A stretch of 64,000 nucleotides of DNA from Thiothrix lacustris DSM 21227 (GTDB lineage Bacteria > Pseudomonadota > Gammaproteobacteria > Thiotrichales > Thiotrichaceae): assembly GCF_000621325.1 (NCBI RefSeq), contig NZ_JHYQ01000007.1, positions 1 to 64,000 of the forward strand. The letters are read 5' to 3'. Under the pieces are notes generated by a model. It saw only the letters and a list, made by a program, of their open reading frames with translations. It had not been told where the DNA came from and ran no database searches. The translations under genes were made by a program, and so were the position numbers. Shown piece after piece: positions 9,276-17,948 of the stretch (its first letter is position 1; each line of letters opens with the position of its first letter).

Positions 9276-9469
9276 CTATTACCCGGTTGTACGTCGATAT
9301 GGGTGATTTCACCGTCGGCATCGATGTGGATGAAGAGTTGAATCGGGTTGCAGCAGATCTGGCAGTCTTCGTAGTAGTCCTGACTGCCTGCGGTAATGTC
9401 GATTTCGGTACTAAAGGCCGAATAGCAGTAAGGGCAGGTGATATTGCTGTGTGTTAGAACCTGCGACAT
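9272..9469 (-). CDS. CPXCG-motif cysteine-rich protein
   Basis: A 65-residue protein with two CxxC pairs, CPYC near residue 12 and CQIC near residue 36, plus acidic residues. This is the pattern of the small CPXCG-motif family, presumed to bind one zinc ion. Function in the family is unknown. It follows hemW by 2 bases on the same strand and is probably co-transcribed with it. Its 3' end overlaps the convergent PAP2 gene. Confidence 0.85.
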   Translation of the reverse strand: MSQVLTHSNITCPYCYSAFSTEIDITAGSQDYYEDCQICCNPIQLFIHIDADGEITHIDVQPGNS

Positions 9470-9471
9470 GA

Positions 9472-10620
9472 TTAATCCTCCAAAAACAGTTGAATAACCT
9501 CATTCAGGAATTGCCAGCCGATTGCTGTAGGGCGGATATGCCCCTCCTCAACATCCAGTAACCCGCGCTGCAATGCCTGATCCAGCCCCGCCTTGAGGTG
9601 ATGGAATGCCAGACCGGTACGCTCCGTCAACAATGTTATGGGAAAACCGTCCCGCAAGCGCAACGCATTCAGCATGAACTCAAAGCTCAGGTCAGCAGGG
9701 GTAAGGATTTGCTCACCGCTGCGGGCTGCGCCGATGCTGGCTTGTTGCATGTACTCGGCGGGTTGGCGGTGGTTGTGGTAACGGGTGATGCTGCCTTGCG
9801 CGGGGTTGGTTATTTTCCCGTGTGCGCCTGCACCGATTGCCACGTAATCACCGAATTCCCAGTAGTTCCGGTTATGCCGACATTCAAAACCCGGTCTGGC
9901 ATAGGCGGAAACTTCGTATTGAGTATAACATGACAAATTGATTAAATGTTGACCTGCGAATTGCATTTCGGCAACTAAATCATCGTCGGGCATGGGGGGT
10001 GGTTGTTTATAAAAAAGCGTGTTGGGTTCGAGGGTGAGTTGATACCACGACAAATGCGTGGGGTTCAGGTCAATGGCTTGTTGCAAGTCTTGCAGTGCCT
10101 GTTCTTGGGTTTGCTTGGGTAAGCCGAACATTAGATCCAGATTGAAATTGTCAAAGCCTGCGCTGCGGGCAATGTCGGCGGCGCGTAAGGCTTCGGTATT
10201 GTTGTGCACCCTGCCCAAGACTTGCAAATGCTCGGCGTTGAAACTCTGGATACCGACGGAAAGGCGGTTGATACCCGCTTCTCGGAAGCCTTTGAATTTT
10301 TCCTGCTCAAACGTGCCGGGGTTGGCTTCCAGCGTCACTTCGATATTGGGGCGGAACGGCAGTAGGGCGCGGATACCGCACAGCAATTCGTCGATACTTT
10401 CCGCCGAAAACAGGCTGGGCGTGCCGCCACCGATGAAAATGGATTCGAGCTTGCGTCCCCAAATGTGTGGGAGTTCGTTGGCTAAATTGGTGAGCAGGGC
10501 TTGCACGTATTGTTTTTCGGGTAAGCCGCTGGGTGCTGCGTGCGAGTTGAAGTCGCAGTAAGGGCACTTGCGGATGCACCACGGGATGTGGATGTATAGG
10601 GATAGGGGGATGTGGGTCAT
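9472..10620 (-). CDS. hemW: Radical SAM heme chaperone HemW
   Basis: HemW (often misannotated as oxygen-independent coproporphyrinogen oxidase) binds heme and delivers it to respiratory proteins. The 382-residue product carries the radical-SAM cluster motif C15-x3-C19-x2-C22 in HIPWCIRKCPYCDF. Also visible are FIGGGTPSLF (about residues 63-72), EANPGTFE, GINRLSVGIQSF and the HNRNYWEFGDYVAIGAGAH segment, all typical of HemW. A C-terminal HemN_C-like winged-helix region ends the protein. The ATG overlaps the stop of the upstream HATPase protein by 4 bases, so it is translationally coupled to a restriction-modification operon. That is unusual for this housekeeping gene. Confidence 0.94.
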   Translation of the reverse strand: MTHIPLSLYIHIPWCIRKCPYCDFNSHAAPSGLPEKQYVQALLTNLANELPHIWGRKLESIFIGGGTPSLFSAESIDELLCGIRALLPFRPNIEVTLEANPGTFEQEKFKGFREAGINRLSVGIQSFNAEHLQVLGRVHNNTEALRAADIARSAGFDNFNLDLMFGLPKQTQEQALQDLQQAIDLNPTHLSWYQLTLEPNTLFYKQPPPMPDDDLVAEMQFAGQHLINLSCYTQYEVSAYARPGFECRHNRNYWEFGDYVAIGAGAHGKITNPAQGSITRYHNHRQPAEYMQQASIGAARSGEQILTPADLSFEFMLNALRLRDGFPITLLTERTGLAFHHLKAGLDQALQRGLLDVEEGHIRPTAIGWQFLNEVIQLFLED

Positions 10621-11360
10621 GGTTTATCTTGTTGGGGGCGTTGCATAATGACCTTGAACTGGTTGCCTGCACGGTCGTCAATGAATTGGATAAAGGCGTA
10701 GCTGCTTAATGCTCGCGGAATTCCACTGCCCAAACCCCGATAAGGCATTTGCCGGGTGGCGTGAGAGGCCATGATCGGATTGCGCATATTGGACAGCCCG
10801 AAGCGGATTTGTTCAATGGTTAAGTGGTTAGGCAAATGACCGGGGCTAATGATTTCCACCCGATCCGTAAACATCAGGATGCGGATTGGGGCAGAAATGA
10901 AGTAATCACGGTGAATCAGTGCATTGACCAGCACTTCTTGCAAGGCGATTTCGGGGATTTCAAGTTTGCCGAGGCTGTTCACACCTTGCCCGGATTGTAA
11001 GCGGTGTAGGTTGCGGGTGATGAAGGAGAGGGCGCGTTCGTATTGCTCCAATAAGCAGCCTTCGATGTCTTCACTGTCACGGTAATGTTGGGAGGCGATG
11101 TCTGTACCGTCGATGTAGACCGCCTTGACCATGAATACCGGACGGAATTGCTGCGGGTTTCTGCCGAATAATAATAAGCCTGCCAGATTTAACTCGCCAT
11201 CTTTGCCCAGTTTCAGGCTGTGAATGACTTCTTCCCAAGATAAACCCGCATCATCAATGGTTTTTCTGTAGCGTGTTTCAAAGTAATCGGCAAGCCGGAC
11301 ACGGTGAATATCTTGAATGCTGGTATCAGGAACAAGTAAATCTTCGGTATCGTAGGTCAT
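10617..11360 (-). CDS. HATPase_c_4-type ATP-binding protein (RecG-like regulator), lacking the AlbA_2 half
   Basis: The 247-residue product matches the C-terminal half of the widespread AlbA_2/Schlafen-HATPase family, often labelled ATP-dependent DNA helicase RecG-related or transcriptional regulator. Visible features are the LNLAGLLLFG segment (about residues 57-66), ALQEVLVNALIHRDY (about 137-151, the ATPase N-box with its Glu and Asn), FTDRVEIISPGHLP and the G-rich YRGLGSGIPRA (about 213-223). The usual N-terminal AlbA_2 domain of about 130 residues is absent. The gene start is fixed by a 4-base overlap with the restriction-modification gene, so it is either a natural short form or an old truncation. 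Function here is unknown; a regulator or partner of the upstream system is possible. Confidence 0.7.
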   Translation of the reverse strand: MTYDTEDLLVPDTSIQDIHRVRLADYFETRYRKTIDDAGLSWEEVIHSLKLGKDGELNLAGLLLFGRNPQQFRPVFMVKAVYIDGTDIASQHYRDSEDIEGCLLEQYERALSFITRNLHRLQSGQGVNSLGKLEIPEIALQEVLVNALIHRDYFISAPIRILMFTDRVEIISPGHLPNHLTIEQIRFGLSNMRNPIMASHATRQMPYRGLGSGIPRALSSYAFIQFIDDRAGNQFKVIMQRPQQDKP

Positions 11361-14300
11361 AGGTACTTCTTCACAATCGCCGCTTTCCGCTCTGCCGCCC
11401 CATCCATCACCGCCTGATTCGCCTTAATCCGCCCTTCCAATGCTGTGATTTCTGACACGATCCGTTGTAGTTCTTTGGGCGCGGGTAGAGGTATTTTAAT
11501 TTTGTTTAAATTACTTTGTGACAGCTTCGGTTGTGCCATGCCTGTTATATATTCATTAATTTGAGTGTTATTTAAGTAAAACTCCATTGCTTTATGCAAA
11601 CATGTGTCTTTGAATTTTAGTATATGAGCATGATTGTTAACCCATATTTTTCCTTGAGCAGTAAAAGCAATTGGCGTTGTTCTTGATAATAGATTCGCAC
11701 CATCCTCAGATATGAGTAATACATTGTCATCCAAGATATAATTATCTACATAATCAACAATTCCAGAAGCTCCGTAGTAAGGATATTCGCCAGATTTTCG
11801 GTTTCTTTGTGTTATTGGAATACGCTTGTAGTCCCAGTTCTCACAAATGTTGCTTAGTGTCGTTTTTGGAGCAGCATTCAATTCAGACAAAATATTGCTT
11901 GCCTCTATTTTAGCGTTGGCAATGCTTTGTTTAGCTTTCTCGTATTCAGCATCAACGGCTTCGCATTCCTGCACAATTTTCTGTTGTACCTCTATCGGTG
12001 GTACAGGAATTTTGATGTCACTGAATGTTCGGGTAGTAATTGCATCAAATTTGCTGCCGTAAGCATTACGCTTGAACTGCTCTATTTCTTGTTTCAGCAC
12101 ATAGTATAAAAAGTCATTACTGATAGATTCCTTTGCCCTCAAACCATAACATGACTGGTTGAACGTCATGGGTTTTGCAAGCTGTGCCAATGCGCCGACT
12201 GTTCCGCGTGCAGAAATGATTAGGTCGTTGGCTTGCAAATATTTAGTACTGCTATTTTTTAAACCTTCTTCAGAGATTGTTTTTTCCGTGGTGTGGACAT
12301 AGCGTTCATCTGAGTTGAAATCTACGACACTTAACCAAGGTATATCGCCATTCCAGTAGGTTTGGTTCTTAGTGTCAGGTGTTCCACCGCCGATGATCTC
12401 AATCAAGTCAGATAGTTTTCGGATTGTCCATTGAGATTCAACCGTGTAGGCATTTTGGGGAGAGAGGGAGAGTTGTTTGTTGAAGTCGGTGCGGGTGAAG
12501 TCGAGCATGTCGACCAAGCGGGCAGGGGTGACGAAGGGCTGTAAATGTTCGGGAATGTCAGCCGTTTCGCCGAGAAAAGCGCGTTCGATGTGGTAGTTGA
12601 TTTTGTCAGGGTTGCGTGGATTGTCTTCGTCGTAGAGTGGGGTGATGTGTTTGCCCGCTGCGTCAGTCGTTAACTTGATGCCTTCGTTGCCTTTCGCGTT
12701 GCTCCACTCGTAACCGAGGAATTCCTTGGCTTCTTTTGTGCCTGATGGGCTTTTAACGATGATGACTTTGCCGGGGTTGATGCTGGCTAGTACAAAATAA
12801 TACAGCTTCTCTTTTTCAATGCCCTGAATGTAGGCCATGAGCTTTTTACGCATTTCAATGGCTTGGTCAATTGGGTCAAGGTCTTTGAATGACTTCTGAT
12901 TTTTACGTTGCACTGTGCCACTGAGTTTGTCGAATGCCTTTTTGTATTCGTCAAACATTTCGGTTTGCATCAAATCTTGATTGGCATCACCCAGCAGCAA
13001 GGTTTTGTAATCCTCACATTCAACGCCTATATGGTGACAGTATTTTTTGATGAAATGCTCATCGGCAAACACACCTTGGCGCTGTGCTTCGTTGGTATCA
13101 GCCAACGTGGTAAACCACTGTTCAACCCGATTACGGTAATGGTCAGCAGGTTGCGGTTGTGCCGCCCTGCGGCGTAAAAAGAGCGTGACGGTGTTTGTGC
13201 CTGTTTTGCCGAATGTGCCCGAGCCAAATTCACCGATGGCAACAATATCAAAATACTTGAGCAGGATTTCCCGCGCTGCCGTGTAAGTGGCATCAGCATT
13301 GGAAAGAATGGATGAGGGGAAAATGATTCCCGCCACGCCATCACCTGCCAGTAATTGCTGGGCGCGTTCAATAAAGAAGCTTTCGATAGAATTGTTATTG
13401 GCAATGTTCTGCACAGTTTGGGTCAGCGTATACTTTTCCCGATCTTCTTCGCTCAAGGTTTCCAGAAAACCTTTGACGCTATAGGGCGGATTAGCAACCA
13501 AAACAGCGTAACTGTTTAGCGGTGTTTTGGCATCTTTCGATAAGGCATCGGCATACGTGATCTTGATATTATCCTGCCCGTACATGAAAGCCGAGACTTT
13601 AGCGACCTTGGATAGGCGATATTCTTTTTCCACCCCCTCAATGACCCGGTGGAAGTTTTCAATTTCGCCCTTTTTGTGCTGTGTGACATAAGGCTCAATT
13701 TGTGAAGCCAGCTCATTCAGGAAATGCCCCGCACCACAGGCATAGTCCAGACAACGCGGCGGATGCTGGCTATCGACAATGACTTTTTCCAGTGGCAAAC
13801 AGGCAATAATGAAACGGGTAATCGGCATCGGGGTAAAAAATTGCCCTTCGCTCTGTTTTACGCCCTGATCAAGGAATATCTCGAACATATCCCCCAAAAA
13901 CTGGTTGCGGGCGTCACCCTTGATGCGGGTATCCTGAAACAGCCGCACAATATCCCGCAAGACGGCCGCATTCTGGTAAAACAGTGCTTCGTTATGCACC
14001 TCGATAAAAGCAAAGTCGTTGTTGGTGAAGAATTTTAGCTGCTTGAAATAGCCCTTGATGGTATTTTTGGTGGCATCCTTGTCACCGAGAAAAGCCCAGA
14101 AGGCTTCATCAATTTTTTCGTTACCGATGTAGGTGATTTGCTCCCCGAGGAAACGATCCATGCCCTCTTTATACAGCAGTTGCAGACGGTCTTGCAGATC
14201 AAAGGGCGAGTCGTAAGCAACCCCTTTCCAGTAGAACTTCAGGTCTTCGGCATTGTTGGTTTCATCCACGACTTTGCACAGTAATAAGTTGACCAGCTTG

Positions 14301-15112
14301 TCAAAAGCGTTTTCGCGCCCAGACACATTGTATTTGCGCAGGATAGTGGCAAACGCATGGTGCTTGCTTTGGGTATCTTTGCTCGAAATGCGCTTTAGAT
14401 CATTAGCGGTGAATTTCTTCTTGCCGATTTCATAGGCCGGAATATCCGCCTCAAACAAGCCTTGGGTGGCATAGTCCAGCAGGTAGGTTTCTTTCCATGC
14501 CCTGTACCGATCAGAGCGGTCTTTGGCTTCCCGATAGCTGGCAGGGTTTTGGTGTTTGCGCTCTTCCAGCAGTTTGTCATTATCTTGCAAGGTGATGATG
14601 TGGCTATCGTAAACGACGTTATCATCCAGCCAGTCAGAAGCGTATAAACACAAGAAAGCCGTGCTGGGTTCTTGTTGGGCATAACCAAATAACTGGTCGC
14701 CGTCTTCCAGCGTTTTTTTCCAGTGCTTGTTAAATTCGCTGCCCGCATTTTTACACTCGATGATCAACAGAGCCTTGCCAGTATTGTCACGCACCAAAAT
14801 GTCAGCCCGCCCGCCGCTTGCGCCATGCCCCAGTTTCCATTTGGGTTCCAGCTCGATATGGTCAGGTTTATAGCCTTGGTTTAGTAAGCGACAGACACAC
14901 TCGAACACCACGAAATTTTCATTGGAGGCAAAATTACAGGTTTGACGTTCGTTGATATTCAACCCTTGTGCTTCGGGATAGATGAGTTGTTGCTGATTAA
15001 AGTCGACACTCAACGTACTATCAAAGGCGGTAAAGTGTTTGGTGTAAATGGCATTCTTTGCTTGAAAACCAAGCGCGAGCAGGATACGTTGAAAATTATC
15101 TTTGACTATCAT
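11357..15112 (-). CDS. Single-chain restriction-methylation-specificity protein (AloI-like type IIB/IIG)
   Basis: One 1251-residue polypeptide joins three functions. Residues about 1-180 form a nuclease domain like the HsdR N-terminus, with a PD-(D/E)xK site (D104, E119, K121 in IIECKN). Residues about 310-780 form an HsdM-like N6-adenine methyltransferase, with SAM motif YACGAGHF (near 460) and catalytic NPPY (near 542). Residues about 890-1251 resemble HsdS, with two target-recognition half-domains (from about 894 and about 1089) and helical spacers. No helicase motor is present, so this is not a classical type I enzyme. Length and order match AloI (about 1260 residues), which cuts on both sides of a bipartite site. 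Neighbours are a Uma2 protein 13 bases upstream and an HATPase protein overlapping by 4 bases downstream. The recognition sequence cannot be predicted. Confidence 0.88.
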   Translation of the reverse strand: MIVKDNFQRILLALGFQAKNAIYTKHFTAFDSTLSVDFNQQQLIYPEAQGLNINERQTCNFASNENFVVFECVCRLLNQGYKPDHIELEPKWKLGHGASGGRADILVRDNTGKALLIIECKNAGSEFNKHWKKTLEDGDQLFGYAQQEPSTAFLCLYASDWLDDNVVYDSHIITLQDNDKLLEERKHQNPASYREAKDRSDRYRAWKETYLLDYATQGLFEADIPAYEIGKKKFTANDLKRISSKDTQSKHHAFATILRKYNVSGRENAFDKLVNLLLCKVVDETNNAEDLKFYWKGVAYDSPFDLQDRLQLLYKEGMDRFLGEQITYIGNEKIDEAFWAFLGDKDATKNTIKGYFKQLKFFTNNDFAFIEVHNEALFYQNAAVLRDIVRLFQDTRIKGDARNQFLGDMFEIFLDQGVKQSEGQFFTPMPITRFIIACLPLEKVIVDSQHPPRCLDYACGAGHFLNELASQIEPYVTQHKKGEIENFHRVIEGVEKEYRLSKVAKVSAFMYGQDNIKITYADALSKDAKTPLNSYAVLVANPPYSVKGFLETLSEEDREKYTLTQTVQNIANNNSIESFFIERAQQLLAGDGVAGIIFPSSILSNADATYTAAREILLKYFDIVAIGEFGSGTFGKTGTNTVTLFLRRRAAQPQPADHYRNRVEQWFTTLADTNEAQRQGVFADEHFIKKYCHHIGVECEDYKTLLLGDANQDLMQTEMFDEYKKAFDKLSGTVQRKNQKSFKDLDPIDQAIEMRKKLMAYIQGIEKEKLYYFVLASINPGKVIIVKSPSGTKEAKEFLGYEWSNAKGNEGIKLTTDAAGKHITPLYDEDNPRNPDKINYHIERAFLGETADIPEHLQPFVTPARLVDMLDFTRTDFNKQLSLSPQNAYTVESQWTIRKLSDLIEIIGGGTPDTKNQTYWNGDIPWLSVVDFNSDERYVHTTEKTISEEGLKNSSTKYLQANDLIISARGTVGALAQLAKPMTFNQSCYGLRAKESISNDFLYYVLKQEIEQFKRNAYGSKFDAITTRTFSDIKIPVPPIEVQQKIVQECEAVDAEYEKAKQSIANAKIEASNILSELNAAPKTTLSNICENWDYKRIPITQRNRKSGEYPYYGASGIVDYVDNYILDDNVLLISEDGANLLSRTTPIAFTAQGKIWVNNHAHILKFKDTCLHKAMEFYLNNTQINEYITGMAQPKLSQSNLNKIKIPLPAPKELQRIVSEITALEGRIKANQAVMDGAAERKAAIVKKYL

Positions 15113-15125
15113 GTTCTTTTATTTC

Positions 15126-15701
15126 TTAATTATAAATGTCACTGACATTGAGCGTGAAACCGGGCAGGAACGGTATTGTGGGAACACGCTCCTCACCCCG
15201 CAGCAATACTGAATCGGTCACGGAGGTGAACACTTGAAGGGTCTTGTTACGCGGATTGGCAAACCACACTTGTACGACGCCAATGGAAAAATAGTCTTCC
15301 AGCTTTTCAGCCATATCCACCCATGAATCACGCGGTGACAGCACTTCCACCACCAATTCCGGCGCAACATCCAGATAGGATTTGGATTGGACTTGTTGCA
15401 AGCGCTGGTGGGAAATGAACAACACATCCGCAGCCCGTACACTATCCGGGGCGCGGCGGATATACATGCCAACTTCCCCGGTCATGACTTTGCCAAGATT
15501 TTGCTGACGCACAAAACTTTTCAGGCAAAAAGCAATGTCGCTTTCAGTTTCGCCGTGTTCATAGCCGGTTGGTGGCATGGGGTGTAATTGTCCTCTGATT
15601 AATTCAAAGCCTGATGTATCAGCCATCGCAAACAGCTCGTCCGCAGTGATTAGCTTTTCTTCAGGTTCTGATGCTGTATTCGGTAAGGTAGCGGCAGACA
15701 T
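15126..15701 (-). CDS. Uma2 family (DUF820) putative endonuclease
   Basis: This 191-residue protein belongs to the Uma2/DUF820 family, which has a PD-(D/E)xK-like fold and is very abundant in cyanobacteria and filamentous bacteria. The pattern is recognisable: LITADELFAM, FELIRGQL (the early Glu), GEVGMYI, the Asp in AADVLFIS, and PELVVEVLSPRD carrying the Glu of the active site. It is the first gene of the minus-strand group that continues with the restriction-modification fusion. The biological role of most Uma2 proteins is unknown; mobile or defence-linked contexts are common. Confidence 0.85.
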   Translation of the reverse strand: MSAATLPNTASEPEEKLITADELFAMADTSGFELIRGQLHPMPPTGYEHGETESDIAFCLKSFVRQQNLGKVMTGEVGMYIRRAPDSVRAADVLFISHQRLQQVQSKSYLDVAPELVVEVLSPRDSWVDMAEKLEDYFSIGVVQVWFANPRNKTLQVFTSVTDSVLLRGEERVPTIPFLPGFTLNVSDIYN

Positions 15702-15815
15702 GGCAACACCTTGGTTCTTAATAACAAACCCTGATTGTAGCGGATCGGCTACCTAAAAGCAGTTTGCTGACAACACCCACACGACATTCAATCACGATTG
15801 GGGTAGGATTCTCCC

Positions 15816-17648
15816 ATGCAACAAGCCTACCACATTCTCAACAATACCTACGGCTATGCCGACTTCCGCCTCAATCAGAAGGACATCATCGGTTCCTTGC
15901 TGCAAGGCCATGACGTACTCGCGCTGATGCCTACCGGCGGCGGGAAATCGTTGTGTTACCAGATTCCGGCTTTGGTGCGCGATGGCGTGGGGATAATCGT
16001 TTCCCCGCTGATTGCTTTGATGCAGGATCAGGTGGATGCCTTGCTGCAACTGGGCATTCGGGCGGCTTACCTCAATTCCACGCTCAACTACGGCGCGGTG
16101 CAGCAAGTCGAGCGCGATTTGCTGGCGGGTGAGATTGACCTGTTGTACGTCGCGCCGGAACGTTTGCTCAGTGAGAAAATGTTGCCGTTGCTGGAACGTT
16201 TGCATTCCACGCTGGGCATTGGCCTGTTCGCTATCGACGAAGCGCATTGTGTGTCGCAATGGGGGCATGATTTCCGCCCGGAATACCAGCAGTTGTCGGT
16301 GTTGGCGGAACGCTTCCCCGGTGTGCCGCGCATTGCGTTGACCGCTACCGCTGACCAGCGTACCCGTCAGGAAATCATTGAGCAGTTGCGCCTGCAACAG
16401 GCTGATATTTACGTCAACAGTTTTGACCGCCCCAATATCCACTACACCATCCAGCAAGGGCAGCAGGCACGGCAACAATTGTGGCAGTTCATCGAGGCCA
16501 ATCACCCGCAAGACGCGGGGATCGTGTATTGCCTGTCGCGCAAAAAGGTCGAAGACACGGCCGCGTGGTTAGCCAAGCAGGGGCGCAACGCGTTGCCTTA
16601 TCATGCGGGGATGGATGCAGACACGCGCCGCAATCACCAGCAACGTTTCCTGCGCGAAGAGGGTGTGATTATCGTTGCCACCATCGCCTTTGGCATGGGC
16701 ATCGACAAGCCGGATGTGCGTTTTGTGGCGCATTTGAGCCTACCAAAAAGCATCGAAGCCTATTATCAGGAAACCGGGCGTGCCGGGCGTGACGGTATGC
16801 CCGCGAATGCGTGGATGTCTTACGGCTTGCAAGATGTCATCACCTTACGCCAGATGATGCTGGAATCCACCGCCAGCGAGCAGCAAAAACGCATCGAACA
16901 CCACAAGCTGCAAGCCATGTTGGGCTTGTGCGAAATGACCACTTGCCGCCGCCAAGCGTTGTTGAGCTACTTTGGTGAACCTACACCGCAACCGTGCGGG
17001 AATTGCGATAACTGCGTGAATCCGCCGGAGGTGTGGGAAGCAGCGCTGGCGGCACAAAAGGCATTGTCGTGCGTGTACCGTACCGGGCAGCGTTTCGGGG
17101 TGAATTACCTCATCGACGTGTTATTGGGTAAGGATGACGAGCGTATCCGCCAGTTTCGCCACGAGCAGCTTTCGACCTACGGGATTGGCACGGAGCATTC
17201 CCCAGAGGAATGGCGCAATATTTTCCGCCAATTGATTGCGCTGGGGTATTTGAGTGTGGATGTGGACGGGCATGGCGGTTTGCGCCTGACGGACAATTCC
17301 CGCCCCTTGTTGCGCGGTGAAATCGAGCTGCATTTGCGCAAGGAGCAGAAGCGCGAACGGGTGCGGCGCGAACGTGTGCGGGGTGATCCTGTCGCCAAAC
17401 CTCGGTTTAACCGCGATACCATGCCCATTGAGGTGGAAGCCTTGTGGGAAGCCTTGCGTGCGCTGCGACTACGCTTGGCACAGGAACAGGGTGTGCCGCC
17501 GTATGTCATTTTCCACGATTCTACCTTGCTGCAAATGGCGGATGAACGCCCGCAAACGCTGGATGCGATGCGGGGTATCGTGGGGATAGGGGAGCGGAAA
17601 CTTACGCAGTATGGGCAGGCGTTTCTGGATGTGGTGTTGGGAAGTTAA
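15816..17648 (+). CDS. recQ: ATP-dependent DNA helicase RecQ
   Basis: RecQ is a 3'-5' helicase that processes stalled forks and acts in the RecF recombination pathway. The 610-residue protein has the complete set of parts: Walker [12 protein letters not shown] (about residue 40), DEAH box [18 protein letters not shown] (about 140), helicase C-terminal lobe with [10 protein letters not shown], an RQC zinc-binding cluster (Cys residues between about 376 and 400, CGNCDNC), winged helix, and a C-terminal HRDC domain (about 525-605). The start gives the usual short N-terminus ([14 protein letters not shown]). It is divergent from the Uma2 gene, with 114 bases between them, and its end overlaps the convergent small gene by 4 bases. 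Confidence 0.96.
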   Translation: MQQAYHILNNTYGYADFRLNQKDIIGSLLQGHDVLALMPTGGGKSLCYQIPALVRDGVGIIVSPLIALMQDQVDALLQLGIRAAYLNSTLNYGAVQQVERDLLAGEIDLLYVAPERLLSEKMLPLLERLHSTLGIGLFAIDEAHCVSQWGHDFRPEYQQLSVLAERFPGVPRIALTATADQRTRQEIIEQLRLQQADIYVNSFDRPNIHYTIQQGQQARQQLWQFIEANHPQDAGIVYCLSRKKVEDTAAWLAKQGRNALPYHAGMDADTRRNHQQRFLREEGVIIVATIAFGMGIDKPDVRFVAHLSLPKSIEAYYQETGRAGRDGMPANAWMSYGLQDVITLRQMMLESTASEQQKRIEHHKLQAMLGLCEMTTCRRQALLSYFGEPTPQPCGNCDNCVNPPEVWEAALAAQKALSCVYRTGQRFGVNYLIDVLLGKDDERIRQFRHEQLSTYGIGTEHSPEEWRNIFRQLIALGYLSVDVDGHGGLRLTDNSRPLLRGEIELHLRKEQKRERVRRERVRGDPVAKPRFNRDTMPIEVEALWEALRALRLRLAQEQGVPPYVIFHDSTLLQMADERPQTLDAMRGIVGIGERKLTQYGQAFLDVVLGS

Positions 17649-17839
17649 CCCTTAATGGCAGCAAACAAGCTATCGACGGAATAAGATTGCTGCCATGCCT
17701 GACGGTCTAGCGTGTAGTTGCCGTGGCCTTTGTCGTATTGCTGCATGAAGCGGATTAGCCCGACTACACCCAAGCTATTGCGCAGGGCTTGGAGTGCTTG
17801 CCGCTGGATTTCTTGTTCGGTGAGATAATTTCTTTTCAT
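17645..17839 (-). CDS. Small conserved-looking protein of unknown function
   Basis: I call a 64-residue protein beginning [16 protein letters not shown] at the ATG at 17839. The open frame continues upstream to 18091, but that part crosses a low-complexity repeat and the 3' end of the next gene, so I exclude it. The composition (acidic/Gln-rich helix, [13 protein letters not shown], then [10 protein letters not shown]) resembles short proteins often found next to toxin-antitoxin or Uma2-like genes in filamentous bacteria, but I cannot name the family. An antitoxin-like role is a guess from size and context. It converges on recQ with a 4-base overlap. Confidence 0.55.
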   Translation of the reverse strand: MKRNYLTEQEIQRQALQALRNSLGVVGLIRFMQQYDKGHGNYTLDRQAWQQSYSVDSLFAAIKG

Positions 17840-17886
17840 GTTCAGTAGTATAGTAAAGAAGGCAGCAGAGAAACCGAAGTAAAAAT

Positions 17887-17946
17887 CCCTCTTGCCCCTC
17901 GCCCCTTGAGGGAGAGGGGTTGGGGTGAGGGGTTGGGGAGAGGGGT
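17887..17946. repeat. GC-skewed intergenic repeat (CCCTC/GAGGGG type)
   Basis: The interval between the small gene and the TIR-CHAT gene holds a low-complexity block built from iterations of GAGAGGGGTTGGGG and GAGGGGTTGGGG. It has a CCCTTGAGGG inverted core near 17903-17912. Similar sequence occurs inside the neighbouring gene at 20057-20105, suggesting a dispersed REP-like element. Confidence 0.6.
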
Positions 17947-17948
17947 TC

